DNA of 58,087 nucleotides, taken from assembly GCF_016902345.1 (NCBI RefSeq), contig NZ_JACJLR010000019.1:1-58087 (forward strand). Reading direction: 5' to 3'. This DNA comes from Mediterraneibacter glycyrrhizinilyticus (lineage in GTDB: Bacteria; Bacillota; Clostridia; Lachnospirales; Lachnospiraceae). Positions 16,323-24,430 of this stretch are shown here, piece by piece (the stretch's first letter is position 1; each line of letters opens with the position of its first letter). The translations under genes were made by a program, and so were the position numbers. The notes beneath the pieces are model-generated. The model made no database searches. It saw nothing but the letters and a program-made list of their open reading frames with translations, and was not told where the DNA came from.

Positions 16323-16963
16323 CTGCGTTCAAACGACAGGATCCCCTCATCCCGCATCCTTCCCAGTTCCGCAGACATAGCGCTCCGGTCCACGGACAGG
16401 AAATCCGCCAGCTGCTGTCTGTTAAAAGGGATGTCAAAGACCGGGCTTCCGGCTCGCTGTGACTGTTCCGACAGATAAGACAACAGCTTCTCACGGGTCG
16501 TTCTTTTCGACATATGCTCCAGTTTCTGCGTCAGCATCTTATTCTTCAGCGCCATCACGGAGAGCAGGTTTCGGATCAGCCGTCCGTGGAACGGACATGC
16601 CGACGGACACATGGTCAGGATCCTCTTCACATCCAGAAAGAGCACCTCGCTGTCTTTTACCGCGACGGCGTTGTTCAGGATCTCTTCACTCCCCAGACAG
16701 GCATACACTTCTCCGAAGATCTCTCCTTCCGTGATCTCATTTAAAATACTTAAATTCCCCCAGTAGTCTTCTTTCTGAATATGGATGCTTCCCGCCAGCA
16801 GCAGCGCCACACAGTCGATCTGCTCTCCTCTGCGGAACACCGTCTCTCCTTTGTGGAAGTTCCGCCTGACAGCGGACAGGCAGCCCAGCATGGATGTGAT
16901 CTCTTTCTCGTCAATTCCCTGAAACAGCTTTGAATTTTTTAATAGTATGATATATTTCTCCAT
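16304..16963 (-). CDS. Crp/Fnr-family transcriptional regulator, likely regulator of hcp
   Basis: The 219-residue protein has an N-terminal cyclic-nucleotide-like sensor domain (FHKGETVFRRGEQIDCVALLLAGSIHIQ, GEIFGEVYACLG) and a C-terminal winged helix (PFNRQQLADFLSVDRSAMSAELGRMRDEGIL, about 175-206). There is no N-terminal Fnr-type cysteine cluster, so direct Fe-S oxygen sensing is unlikely. It is divergent from hcp with a 111-bp spacer containing two dyads. In many anaerobes a Crp/Fnr member (HcpR) next to hcp answers nitrosative stress; that is the best guess here. Confidence 0.85.
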   Translation of the reverse strand: MEKYIILLKNSKLFQGIDEKEITSMLGCLSAVRRNFHKGETVFRRGEQIDCVALLLAGSIHIQKEDYWGNLSILNEITEGEIFGEVYACLGSEEILNNAVAVKDSEVLFLDVKRILTMCPSACPFHGRLIRNLLSVMALKNKMLTQKLEHMSKRTTREKLLSYLSEQSQRAGSPVFDIPFNRQQLADFLSVDRSAMSAELGRMRDEGILSFERSHFELK

Positions 16964-16975
16964 GCCCCTCCTTTC

Positions 16976-17018
16976 GTTGTAAAAACAACCGATTTATTTT
17001 GATCATCGTACTATGATC
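16976..17018. promoter_or_regulatory. Two candidate operators between the Crp/Fnr gene and hcp
   Basis: Dyad 1 is GTTGT-AAAA-ACAAC (16976-16989), immediately upstream of the regulator gene. Dyad 2 is GATCAT-N6-ATGATC (17001-17018), perfect, with the arm length and 6-bp centre of Crp/Fnr sites. No good sigma-70 pair is visible for hcp, consistent with activation from dyad 2. Confidence 0.5.
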
Positions 17019-17074
17019 GACATGTGAAGTCAAGCACTACAACAAGAATTTACATGACCAGGAGGTTAATAAAG

Positions 17075-18676
17075 ATGTCTGATACTATGTTTTGCTTTCA
17101 GTGTGAACAGACCGCAGGATGCACAGGGTGTACTGGAAAGTCCGGAGTCTGCGGAAAGACCTCAGATGTGGCTGAGCTTCAGGATGAACTTACGGGAGCC
17201 CTGATCGGCCTTGCCCGTGCTTCATCCGGAAACAGTCCCTCTGAGACTACCAACCGCGCAATGATCGAAGGTCTCTTCACAACGATCACAAACGTAAACT
17301 TCAATGAGGAAACCTTACGAGAGCAGATCAAAAATGTAACGAAAGAAAAAAATGCCCTCGCCCCACACTGCGGAACCTGTGCACAGCCCTGCGTCAAAAA
17401 AGAGGATTATGATATGGCTCAGCTCTGGAACGCAGACGAGGATATCCGTTCCCTGAAGTCTCTCATCCTGTTCGGACTGCGGGGCATGGCCGCATATGCG
17501 TATCACGCCATGGTGCTCGGGTATTCCGACGAGGAAGTCAACGGCTTTTTCTATGAAGGGCTGTTTGCGGTCGGCGAGGACTGGGAACCGGATCAGCTCC
17601 TTCCCGTCGTCCTGAAAGTCGGAGAGATCAACCTGAAATGTATGAAACTTCTGGATAAGGCAAACACAGAAACATACGGCGATCCCGAACCGACCGTTGT
17701 ACCTCTGAAAGTAGAGAAAGGACCTTTTATCGTGATCAGCGGGCACGATCTGAGAGACCTTCAGCTTCTTCTGGAGCAGACTGCCGGAAAAGGGATCAAC
17801 ATTTACACCAACGGAGAAATGCTTCCCGCCCACGCATACCCGAAGCTGAAAGCCTATCCACATCTGAAAGGGAATTTCGGGACCGCATGGCACAACCAGC
17901 AGAAGGAATTTGCAGAGATCCCGGCACCGGTCCTGTTTACCACAAACTGTCTGATGCCGCCAAAGGGAAGCTATGCTGACCGGGTATTTACAACAGAAGT
18001 CGTCTCCTACCCGGGAGTCCTCCATATCGGTGAAGAGAAAGATTTCACGCCAGTCATTGAAAAGGCACTGGAACTGGGAGGATATACGGAGGATCAGGAA
18101 TTCTCGGGGATCAACGGAGGGACGGAAGTCACAACAGGATTCGGCCACAACGCTGTCCTGTCCGTGGCGGATCAGGTCATCGACGCGGTAAAGAGCGGCG
18201 TCCTGCGCCACATCTTCCTGGTCGGAGGATGCGACGGAGCCCGCAGGGGACGCAGCTATTATACAGAATTTGTAAAACAGACTCCCGCCGATGCAGCTGT
18301 GCTCACCCTCGCCTGCGGAAAGTATCGTTTCAACGATCTGGATTTCGGCACCATAGGCGGCCTTCCCCGGATCATGGATATGGGGCAGTGCAATGACGCG
18401 TACAGCGCGATCAAAGTCGCCGTCGCTCTCGCAGAGGCGTTCGGCTGCGGGGTCAATGATCTTCCGCTCACGCTGGTACTGTCCTGGTATGAACAGAAAG
18501 CAGTCTGCATCCTGCTCACACTGCTCCATCTCGGCATCAAAAACATCTATCTCGGGCCCACGCTGCCGGCGTTCCTGTCGCCCGGAGTGCTGAAGATCCT
18601 GGTGGAAAATTATGAGATCCATCCGGCTTCAACGCCGGAGAAAGATCTGGCAGAGATTCTGAACGGGGCCGTATAA
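17075..18676 (+). CDS. hcp: Hydroxylamine reductase / hybrid-cluster protein
   Basis: The 533-residue protein starts MSDTMFCFQCEQTAGCTGC with the N-terminal cysteine motif (C7, C10, C16, C19 region) binding the first Fe-S cluster. Later motifs ligating the hybrid [4Fe-2O-2S] cluster include the ISGHDL histidine, LFTTNCLMPP, GGCDGARRGRSYYTEF and LACGKYRFN. Hcp reduces hydroxylamine in vitro and is now mainly seen as an NO reductase protecting anaerobes. ATG at 17075 is preceded by AGGAGG; the frame upstream from 17024 lies in the regulatory region. The divergent Crp/Fnr gene is its likely regulator. Confidence 0.95.
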   Translation: MSDTMFCFQCEQTAGCTGCTGKSGVCGKTSDVAELQDELTGALIGLARASSGNSPSETTNRAMIEGLFTTITNVNFNEETLREQIKNVTKEKNALAPHCGTCAQPCVKKEDYDMAQLWNADEDIRSLKSLILFGLRGMAAYAYHAMVLGYSDEEVNGFFYEGLFAVGEDWEPDQLLPVVLKVGEINLKCMKLLDKANTETYGDPEPTVVPLKVEKGPFIVISGHDLRDLQLLLEQTAGKGINIYTNGEMLPAHAYPKLKAYPHLKGNFGTAWHNQQKEFAEIPAPVLFTTNCLMPPKGSYADRVFTTEVVSYPGVLHIGEEKDFTPVIEKALELGGYTEDQEFSGINGGTEVTTGFGHNAVLSVADQVIDAVKSGVLRHIFLVGGCDGARRGRSYYTEFVKQTPADAAVLTLACGKYRFNDLDFGTIGGLPRIMDMGQCNDAYSAIKVAVALAEAFGCGVNDLPLTLVLSWYEQKAVCILLTLLHLGIKNIYLGPTLPAFLSPGVLKILVENYEIHPASTPEKDLAEILNGAV

Positions 18677-18723
18677 AGCGGTCCCCTGTTCTGCCAAACG
18701 CTTCATTGCCGCGAAAAGTGCTT

Positions 18724-19059
18724 TTAAAGGTGCCTTTGCTCCTCAATCTCATAGATATCCCCCATCGGAATCTTCGTATCAACCACTTTGAGCAGCTTTG
18801 CCGTGGAATCGATCCGGGCCACCATCCCGGTCACTTTCCGGAATTCTCCTCTGGAGAAATACACCACCGAGACCATATCGTTTTTATGCATCTGCCTCAG
18901 CTTCCGGTCCAGTTCTTCCTGATATTCCTCAGAGAACTCCGGTTTCGGCACCGTGATCTTTTCCTTTCTTCGCAGCGCTTCGGAATATCCTTTCAGCGCT
19001 GCGAAAGGCATGAACTGCTTTGCCCGCATCTCTCTGCTCATCTTTCCTCTGGTTTCCAC
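18724..19059 (-). CDS. YolD-like protein, partner of the Y-family polymerase
   Basis: The 111-residue protein has the YolD-like pattern: RAKQFMPFAALKGYSEALRRKE (about 12-33), acidic helix, then MVSVVYFSRGEFRKVTGMVARIDSTAKLLKVVDTKIPMGDIYEI. YolD genes of Firmicutes sit next to UvrX/YqjW-type lesion-bypass polymerases. A GTG start at 19059 is chosen because AGGAGG stands 8 bases upstream; an ATG 6 codons in is possible. It lies in the same operon as the polymerase and its first 131 bp overlap the polymerase frame. Confidence 0.85.
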   Translation of the reverse strand: METRGKMSREMRAKQFMPFAALKGYSEALRRKEKITVPKPEFSEEYQEELDRKLRQMHKNDMVSVVYFSRGEFRKVTGMVARIDSTAKLLKVVDTKIPMGDIYEIEEQRHL

Positions 19060-20317
19060 TTCTGTGACCTCCTATCTGACAGTTTCTCTCTGCCGCCGTC
19101 GCTCCGTCCTGCAGATCCATCCCCCGCAGGAGGGCATTTTTCCCGAACTTCTCCTTGATATCGATCACAGCCTTCTGAAGCCGGTTCTCCTTCTCCAGTT
19201 CTTCCGGGCTGGTAAAGAGGTCATACTGGCGGTATGCCTCGTCCATCACATGGTTCAATGTCAGGCTGAGCCGCCTCACCGGAGTCCGCCGGTCCACGAT
19301 CCGCTCAAAAAGCTGCTCCGTGCAGGCAATGATCTGCCTGGAAGAACTCGTCGCGGAGTTCAGATCAGCGGAACCGTGCGCCGATTTCCTCTCCAGCCGG
19401 TAACTGTACCCCGCATGGAGGGTGACAGAATCGGTGACCAGACCTTTTTCCACCAGTTCCAGGCAGAGAGAATCCGCCATTTCCTTGGCCACCAGCTTCG
19501 CCTCCTCAAAATGATAATCTCTTGGGAGGACCTGTCCGCTGGATATGGAATTGGACTTCGGCTTATATGCTTTGATGTCCGCCATCGTAGTGCTCTCCCG
19601 CCCCCACGCGTGGTCGATCAAAAGTTCCGCATCCACACCGAACATCCGGTACAGCAGCGCCTCGTCTGCCCGGGCGATCTCCCGCATGGTGGTGATCCCT
19701 GCACGGGCCAGCCGGTTCACGGTCCCTTTCCCCACTTTCCAGAAATCGGTCAGCGGTTTATGGTCCCACAGCGTCATCCGATAGGTCTCCTCGTTCAGTA
19801 TCCCGATGTGATCCTCCACATGCTTCGCCGTAATGTCCAGCGCCACCTTTGCCAGATAGAGGTTGGTCCCGATCCCGGCAGTCGCCGTGATCCCGGTATT
19901 TTCCAGAACATCCTGCATCATCCGGATGCTCAGCTCCTTCGCAGACATCTGATACATCTCCAGATAATCCGTCACATCCATAAAAACTTCGTCGATACTG
20001 TAAACGTGGATATCCTCCTTCGAGATATATTTCAGATAAATACCGTAGATCTCGGCAGAATAGTCGATATAGAGCTGCATCCGCGGAGGAGCCATGATAT
20101 ATCGGATCCCCTCCGGGATCTCAAACACCCGGCATCTCCCGGGGATCCCCATGGCTTTCATCGCCGGGGATACAGCGAGACAGATGGTCTTCTCCGTCCT
20201 CTCCGGATCCGCCACGACCAGATTGGCAGTCATCGGATCCAGATGTCTCTCCCGGCACTCCACAGAAGCATAGAACGATTTCAAGTCGATACAGACATAA
20301 ACCCGCTGTTTCTCCAT
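18929..20317 (-). CDS. Y-family DNA polymerase (UvrX/YqjW-like), SOS-type
   Basis: The 462-residue error-prone polymerase has the catalytic motifs CIDLKSFYASVECRE (about 9-23) and YSIDEVFMDVT (about 103-113) with the metal-binding Asp and Asp-Glu pair. It also has the helix-hairpin-helix DFWKVGKGTVNRLARAGITTM and the little-finger domain ending NALLRGMDLQDGATAAERNCQIGGH. Related proteins normally stop a few residues after QIGGH. Here the frame runs on for about 45 low-complexity residues, overlapping the YolD gene, so the original stop seems to have been lost. Active-site residues are intact. It synthesises across DNA lesions and is expected to be SOS-induced, in agreement with the paired LexA-type boxes upstream. 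Confidence 0.92.
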   Translation of the reverse strand: MEKQRVYVCIDLKSFYASVECRERHLDPMTANLVVADPERTEKTICLAVSPAMKAMGIPGRCRVFEIPEGIRYIMAPPRMQLYIDYSAEIYGIYLKYISKEDIHVYSIDEVFMDVTDYLEMYQMSAKELSIRMMQDVLENTGITATAGIGTNLYLAKVALDITAKHVEDHIGILNEETYRMTLWDHKPLTDFWKVGKGTVNRLARAGITTMREIARADEALLYRMFGVDAELLIDHAWGRESTTMADIKAYKPKSNSISSGQVLPRDYHFEEAKLVAKEMADSLCLELVEKGLVTDSVTLHAGYSYRLERKSAHGSADLNSATSSSRQIIACTEQLFERIVDRRTPVRRLSLTLNHVMDEAYRQYDLFTSPEELEKENRLQKAVIDIKEKFGKNALLRGMDLQDGATAAERNCQIGGHRSGNQRKDEQRDAGKAVHAFRSAERIFRSAAKKGKDHGAETGVL

Positions 20318-20396
20318 TTCTGATCCTCTCCCTCCTGACCGGCGAAGCAGGCTTCACTCTGAGATCCCGGTCTTTTCCTTCTCCCTAAACGCTCCA

Positions 20397-20449
20397 AAAA
20401 AGAACGTGTGTTCTGATATTATATTACCAGAACACACGTTCTTTTTCAA
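20397..20449 (-). promoter_or_regulatory. SOS promoter: two LexA boxes forming a 19-bp hairpin
   Basis: Two Firmicutes-type LexA boxes, GAAC-GTGT-GTTC (20402-20413) and GAAC-ACAC-GTTC (20430-20441), are arms of a perfect 19-bp inverted repeat (20397-20415 and 20428-20446) with a 12-base loop. On the minus strand TTGAAA (20444-20449), 17-bp spacer, TAATAT (20421-20426) make a promoter for the polymerase gene, with one box between -35 and -10 and one just downstream. The same hairpin followed by six T residues can terminate the radical SAM transcript arriving from 20523. Confidence 0.8.
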
Positions 20450-20522
20450 TCCTGTTTTTCAAATTGGAAAAAACTTTCAGCTTATCTGTCTCTGTAAATC
20501 TTCCGCCCAGGGCTTCCCTCCA

Positions 20523-21866
20523 TTACCTGGCATGGCTCTCATTCCACAGCTTCTCCGCCGTTGGTTTCCAGTTTTCTGCATAAGGCCCGCACCTGTCGCA
20601 CAGGTCATCCACGTTCTCCGGATCCTGGTAATCCGTGTTCACGGCGCCTGTCTCTTTCACCAGTTTCCTCAAGCATTCCGGGTTCTCCAGCATCGGACAG
20701 GGGCGCAGATGGTTGTCGTTGAACGGCTGGCTGTCGTGGTAAGCCTGGAAGATTGGGCTTCTCAGCGCATCCAGAAGGGAGGTGTCATGGATATTCACGT
20801 TGGAATAGTGGATGAACACGCACGGCTCCACATCGCCCTTCGCATTGATATGGAGGTATCTCCTGCCTCCCGCGATACATCCTCCTACATACTCTCCGTC
20901 ATTCTGGAAATCCATCCCAAAGATCGGCTTCGTCTCACGGAAGTGACGGATCCTGTGGTACATCTCTTCCCTCTGCTCCGGCGTCGGGAGCAGATCTGTC
21001 ACTGCGCCGTGTCCTACCGGCATGTAGTGGAAGTACCATACAAAGAGAGCCCCGCTCTCGATCATCATGTCATAGAATGCTTCACTGCTGACGTCCTCAA
21101 AGTTCTGGCTGGTATAACATACCGAGATACCGAACGGAAGGTTATGCTCCTTCATCAGGTCCATGGCATGGCGCACTTTGTGGTATACGCCGCTGCCGCG
21201 CCGTCCGTCGTTGGCCTGCTCGAATCCTTCCAGGCTGATCGCCGGTACAAAGTTCTTCACCCGGAGCATCTCCTGGCAGAACTCCTCATCGATCATGGTT
21301 CCGTTTGTGAATGCAAGGAACTCGCAGTCCGGATGCATCTCACAGATCTTAAAGACATCTTTCTTGCGCACCGTCGGCTCGCCGCCTGTGTAGATATACA
21401 TATAGGTCCCCAGCTCTTTTCCCTGGCACACGATGGAATCGATGTCCTCCAGACTTAAGTTATACTGATGTCCATACTCTGCTGCCCAGCACCCGGTGCA
21501 GTTCAGGTTGCACGCTGTGGTTGGATCCAGCAGGATCGCCCACGGGATATTGCAGTTGTATTTTTCTACCATCTCATTCTGGGTCGCGCTTCCCTTCAGG
21601 CTGGCGTTCGTGATAAAGTTCTGGAAGAATGCCCTGCGCACACCCGGATCCAGCTGATAGAGCCGCAGGATCAGCTGATACCAGTTATCCTTCTTCTCGA
21701 TTGCTCCGCGGATCGCATTTCTCTGGCTGACATACCAGTCTTTCGGCATCAGCCGGTCTACCCACGCCATCAGTTTCGGGATATTCTCCTCCGGATTTCC
21801 CTCCAGATATTTCAGCGCCTGATTCACTGTAAATTCCTGCATTGTCTCTTTGATCGTCTTTCCCAT
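20523..21866 (-). CDS. Radical SAM protein with SPASM-like C-terminal domain
   Basis: The 447-residue enzyme has the radical SAM cluster motif CNLNCTGC (about residues 120-127) within LLDPTTACNLNCTGCWAAEY, the GGEP motif of SAM binding (YTGGEPTVRK), and a C-terminal cysteine-rich region (GGCIAGGRRYLHINAKGDVEPCVF, CPMLENPECL, DLCDRCGPY) that resembles a SPASM/twitch domain binding auxiliary Fe-S clusters. The substrate is not recognisable; no precursor-peptide gene is adjacent. Start chosen at ATG 21866 with AGGCGG upstream, since the 18 extra residues of the longer frame have no ribosome site. Confidence 0.85.
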   Translation of the reverse strand: MGKTIKETMQEFTVNQALKYLEGNPEENIPKLMAWVDRLMPKDWYVSQRNAIRGAIEKKDNWYQLILRLYQLDPGVRRAFFQNFITNASLKGSATQNEMVEKYNCNIPWAILLDPTTACNLNCTGCWAAEYGHQYNLSLEDIDSIVCQGKELGTYMYIYTGGEPTVRKKDVFKICEMHPDCEFLAFTNGTMIDEEFCQEMLRVKNFVPAISLEGFEQANDGRRGSGVYHKVRHAMDLMKEHNLPFGISVCYTSQNFEDVSSEAFYDMMIESGALFVWYFHYMPVGHGAVTDLLPTPEQREEMYHRIRHFRETKPIFGMDFQNDGEYVGGCIAGGRRYLHINAKGDVEPCVFIHYSNVNIHDTSLLDALRSPIFQAYHDSQPFNDNHLRPCPMLENPECLRKLVKETGAVNTDYQDPENVDDLCDRCGPYAENWKPTAEKLWNESHAR

Positions 21867-21962
21867 TTGTATTTCCGCCTTTCTGTTTTCTTCTGTATCA
21901 TCTATATGAATATGCTGCATCGCTCAGCACCTGATATCAATGCACATCACCCGCCGCCGGGA

Positions 21963-23668
21963 TCAGGAATTTAGAATCTGCATGAACTCATCCCCTGTGA
22001 TGGTCTCTTTATCATAGAGATACTCCGCGAGCTCATCCAGCTTCTCCCGGTTGTCCGCCAGGATCTGCAGTGCTTTCTCATGCTGCTTTTTCACCAGTTC
22101 CACCACCTGACGGTCTATCTCCGCCTGGGTCTGTGCGGAACAGCTTAAAGAAGTATCGCCGCCCAGATACTGATTGTTCACGGTCTCCATCGCCACCATA
22201 TCAAAATCCTTGCTCATGCCATACCGGGTGATCATGGCCCTGGCAAGCTTCGTTGCCTGCTCGATGTCGTTGGAAGCGCCTGTGGACGCTGAATTGAAGA
22301 CAAGCTCTTCCGCCGCGCGCCCTCCGGTCAGTGTGGCGATCTTGTTCTCCAGCTCCTCCTGGCTCATCAGGTAGTGGTTGCCTTCCTCCACCTGCATCGT
22401 GTAGCCCAGGGCTCCGGACGTACGCGGAACGATGGTGATCTTCTGGACCGGAGCTGAATTGGTCTGCTTCGCAGCGACAAGAGCGTGCCCGATCTCGTGA
22501 TAGGAGACCACTTTTTTCTCCTCGTCCGTCAGGATCGCATTCTTCTTCTGGTAACCCGCAATGACTACCTCTATGCTCTCTTCCAGATCTGCCTGGGTCA
22601 CGATACTCCTGTTTTCCCGGACAGCATGGAGAGCCGCCTCATTAACGATGTTAGCAAGTTCCGCTCCGGAAGCTCCCGAAGCCATCCTTGCGATCCGGTT
22701 GAAGTCAACGCTCCCCTCCAGTTTCACTTTCTTCGCGTGGACTTTGAGGATCTCCTCGCGGCCTTTCAGGTCAGGCAGTTCCACCGGTACACGCCGGTCG
22801 AAACGTCCCGGTCTGGTCAGCGCGGGGTCCAGGGATTCCGGACGGTTGGTCGCTGCCAGGATGATCACTCCGTTGTTGGTCTCAAATCCATCCATCTCTG
22901 TGAGGAGCTGGTTCAGCGTCTGCTCCCGCTCATCGTTGCCGCCCACGCGGCCGTCACGTTTCTGGCCGATAGCATCGATCTCGTCGATAAACACGATACA
23001 GGGCGCCTTCTCTTTTGCCTGCTTAAACAGGTCGCGCACCTTGGATGCTCCCATACCTACGAACATTTCCACGAATTCCGATCCTGACATGGAGAAGAAC
23101 GGGACGTTCGCCTCTCCTGCGACCGCCTTCGCCAGCATGGTCTTACCGGTTCCGGGAGGTCCGACGAGAAGGATCCCCTTCGGCATGGAGGCACCGACTT
23201 CCTTATATTTTCCGGGATTATGGAGGTAGTCCACAATCTCGGACAGGTTCTCTTTCGCCTCATCAGCTTTTTCGACATGTACTGCCCGATCCCGATAAAG
23301 ATCACGATCGGGAGGATCCATGTCAGGAGAAATATGAGGATGGGCGAAGCCTGCTCCATGATCTGTCCGGAGAATCTGGCTCCGGATTCATACAGTCTCT
23401 CTGTCATTCCCGGGTCCTCCACCATCCCAGTCTTATAGATCCGCTCTCCGTCCCGGTTTGTAAAGATGATCTCGTTGTCCCCTTCATTGATCTGGACCTG
23501 ACCGATCTCTTCATTTTCCGTCATCTCGATAAATTCGTCATACCCTACTTCCTGTACCCGCCGTTCTGCCATCCAGGGCATGAGCAGGAAATTAAACAGA
23601 AGCAGGATGATGAGAACGATCACATAATAATAGATCAGCGGTTTTCTCGGTTTTTTTACTTCCTGCAT
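21963..23668 (-). pseudogene. ftsH: ATP-dependent zinc metalloprotease FtsH, disrupted by an internal out-of-frame deletion
   Basis: The N-terminal frame (23668 down to the junction) carries two membrane helices and the small extracytoplasmic domain, ending IGIGQYMSKKLM. The C-terminal frame, open to 21963, resumes at [23 protein letters not shown] and holds Walker A GPPGTGKT, Walker B FIDEIDA, the second region of homology ([20 protein letters not shown]) and the zinc site HEIGH. Between them, near 23259-23268, about 35 codons (the linker and the FxDVAG segment at the edge of the AAA domain) are missing and the frame shifts. A full-length FtsH cannot be made by ordinary translation; a soluble C-terminal piece might be. 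The intact copy, if any, lies outside the window. Confidence 0.85.
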
Positions 23669-23706
23669 ATCTTCATCCTCCTTAATCTTTCATTTTCTTA
23701 ACTGTG

Positions 23707-24159
23707 TCAGCCGGGCGTCTCCCCGGTCTTTGCCCGTTCCGCTTCTTTCTGGTTCTCAAGCGCCGTCAGCGCGGAGATCAGTGCCTGCTGCATTGTCAGT
23801 GTGGCAAAATCCATTGCGTATTCTGCATATAAAAACTCAGCTTCGCACTCGTCTTCTTCCGGACGGCTGTCTTCCGAATGGATATCGTGGGCAAGCTGTC
23901 TCTCGATCAGTTCCTGCGCTTTCTGTCTGTAATCGAACTGTGCCTTCGACAGCTTTTTTACAGCCGGAGACCGGCAGGACCCTGCTTTTTCTTCAAGGAG
24001 CAGTGTATTTTCTTCAAACTCTTCTTCCGCTTTCTTAAGTTCCGAACGGATCTTCTCACTGTCACCCTGCTCGCAGACACGGATCCTGCACTGCAGCTTT
24101 CCGTACTGCTCTGCCATCTCATACAGTTTTACAGCAAATATACTGTCATCGATCTTCAT
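23707..24159 (-). CDS. Hypothetical protein, charged helical, upstream of ftsH
   Basis: The 150-residue protein is not recognised. It is largely helical and charged (LKKAEEEFEENTLLLEEKAG, ECEAEFLYAEYAMDFATLTMQQALISALTALENQ), with no membrane segment and no signal. AAAGGAGG lies 8 bases before the ATG, a strong ribosome site, and it is 38 bp upstream of ftsH on the same strand, so they were probably cotranscribed. The composition would fit a small cytoplasmic partner or the YlbF/YmcA-type helical family, but no specific motif supports that. Confidence 0.6.
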   Translation of the reverse strand: MKIDDSIFAVKLYEMAEQYGKLQCRIRVCEQGDSEKIRSELKKAEEEFEENTLLLEEKAGSCRSPAVKKLSKAQFDYRQKAQELIERQLAHDIHSEDSRPEEDECEAEFLYAEYAMDFATLTMQQALISALTALENQKEAERAKTGETPG

Positions 24160-24244
24160 GGAACTTTCCTCCTTTCCATGTCTTCCGTTCCTTACACATT
24201 CTATATAGCAGATATAAAAAAAGATTGCGACTTTCAGTTTTTAA

Positions 24245-24291
24245 GATCTGTCTTTACAAAAAGAGAAAACTGTAAAAAATCCTGACAGATC
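24245..24291. repeat. Interrupted dyad between the ftsH operon and the GT8 gene
   Basis: GATCTGTC (24245-24252) and GACAGATC (24284-24291) are perfect inverted arms. An inner pair TTTACA/TGTAAA (24253-24258 and 24271-24276) continues the symmetry. It lies in the divergent promoter region and could be an operator or an RNA stem. Confidence 0.4.
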
Positions 24292-24430
24292 GGAGTTTGT
24301 GTCTGGACAATAAAAAAAGATTATAAGTGGTGGGAATATGCTTCATAGACTATATTGGAGATACAGACAGGATGTCTGAAAAAGTTCTGATAAAACAAAA
24401 TCAGTATAAATCAGAAAAGGAGTCTCCCCC

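Noticed and set aside
17315..18622. Long open frame antisense to hcp (435 codons)
   Set aside because: Mirrors the codon bias of hcp on the other strand; cysteine- and phenylalanine-rich protein without any family pattern and no ribosome site.
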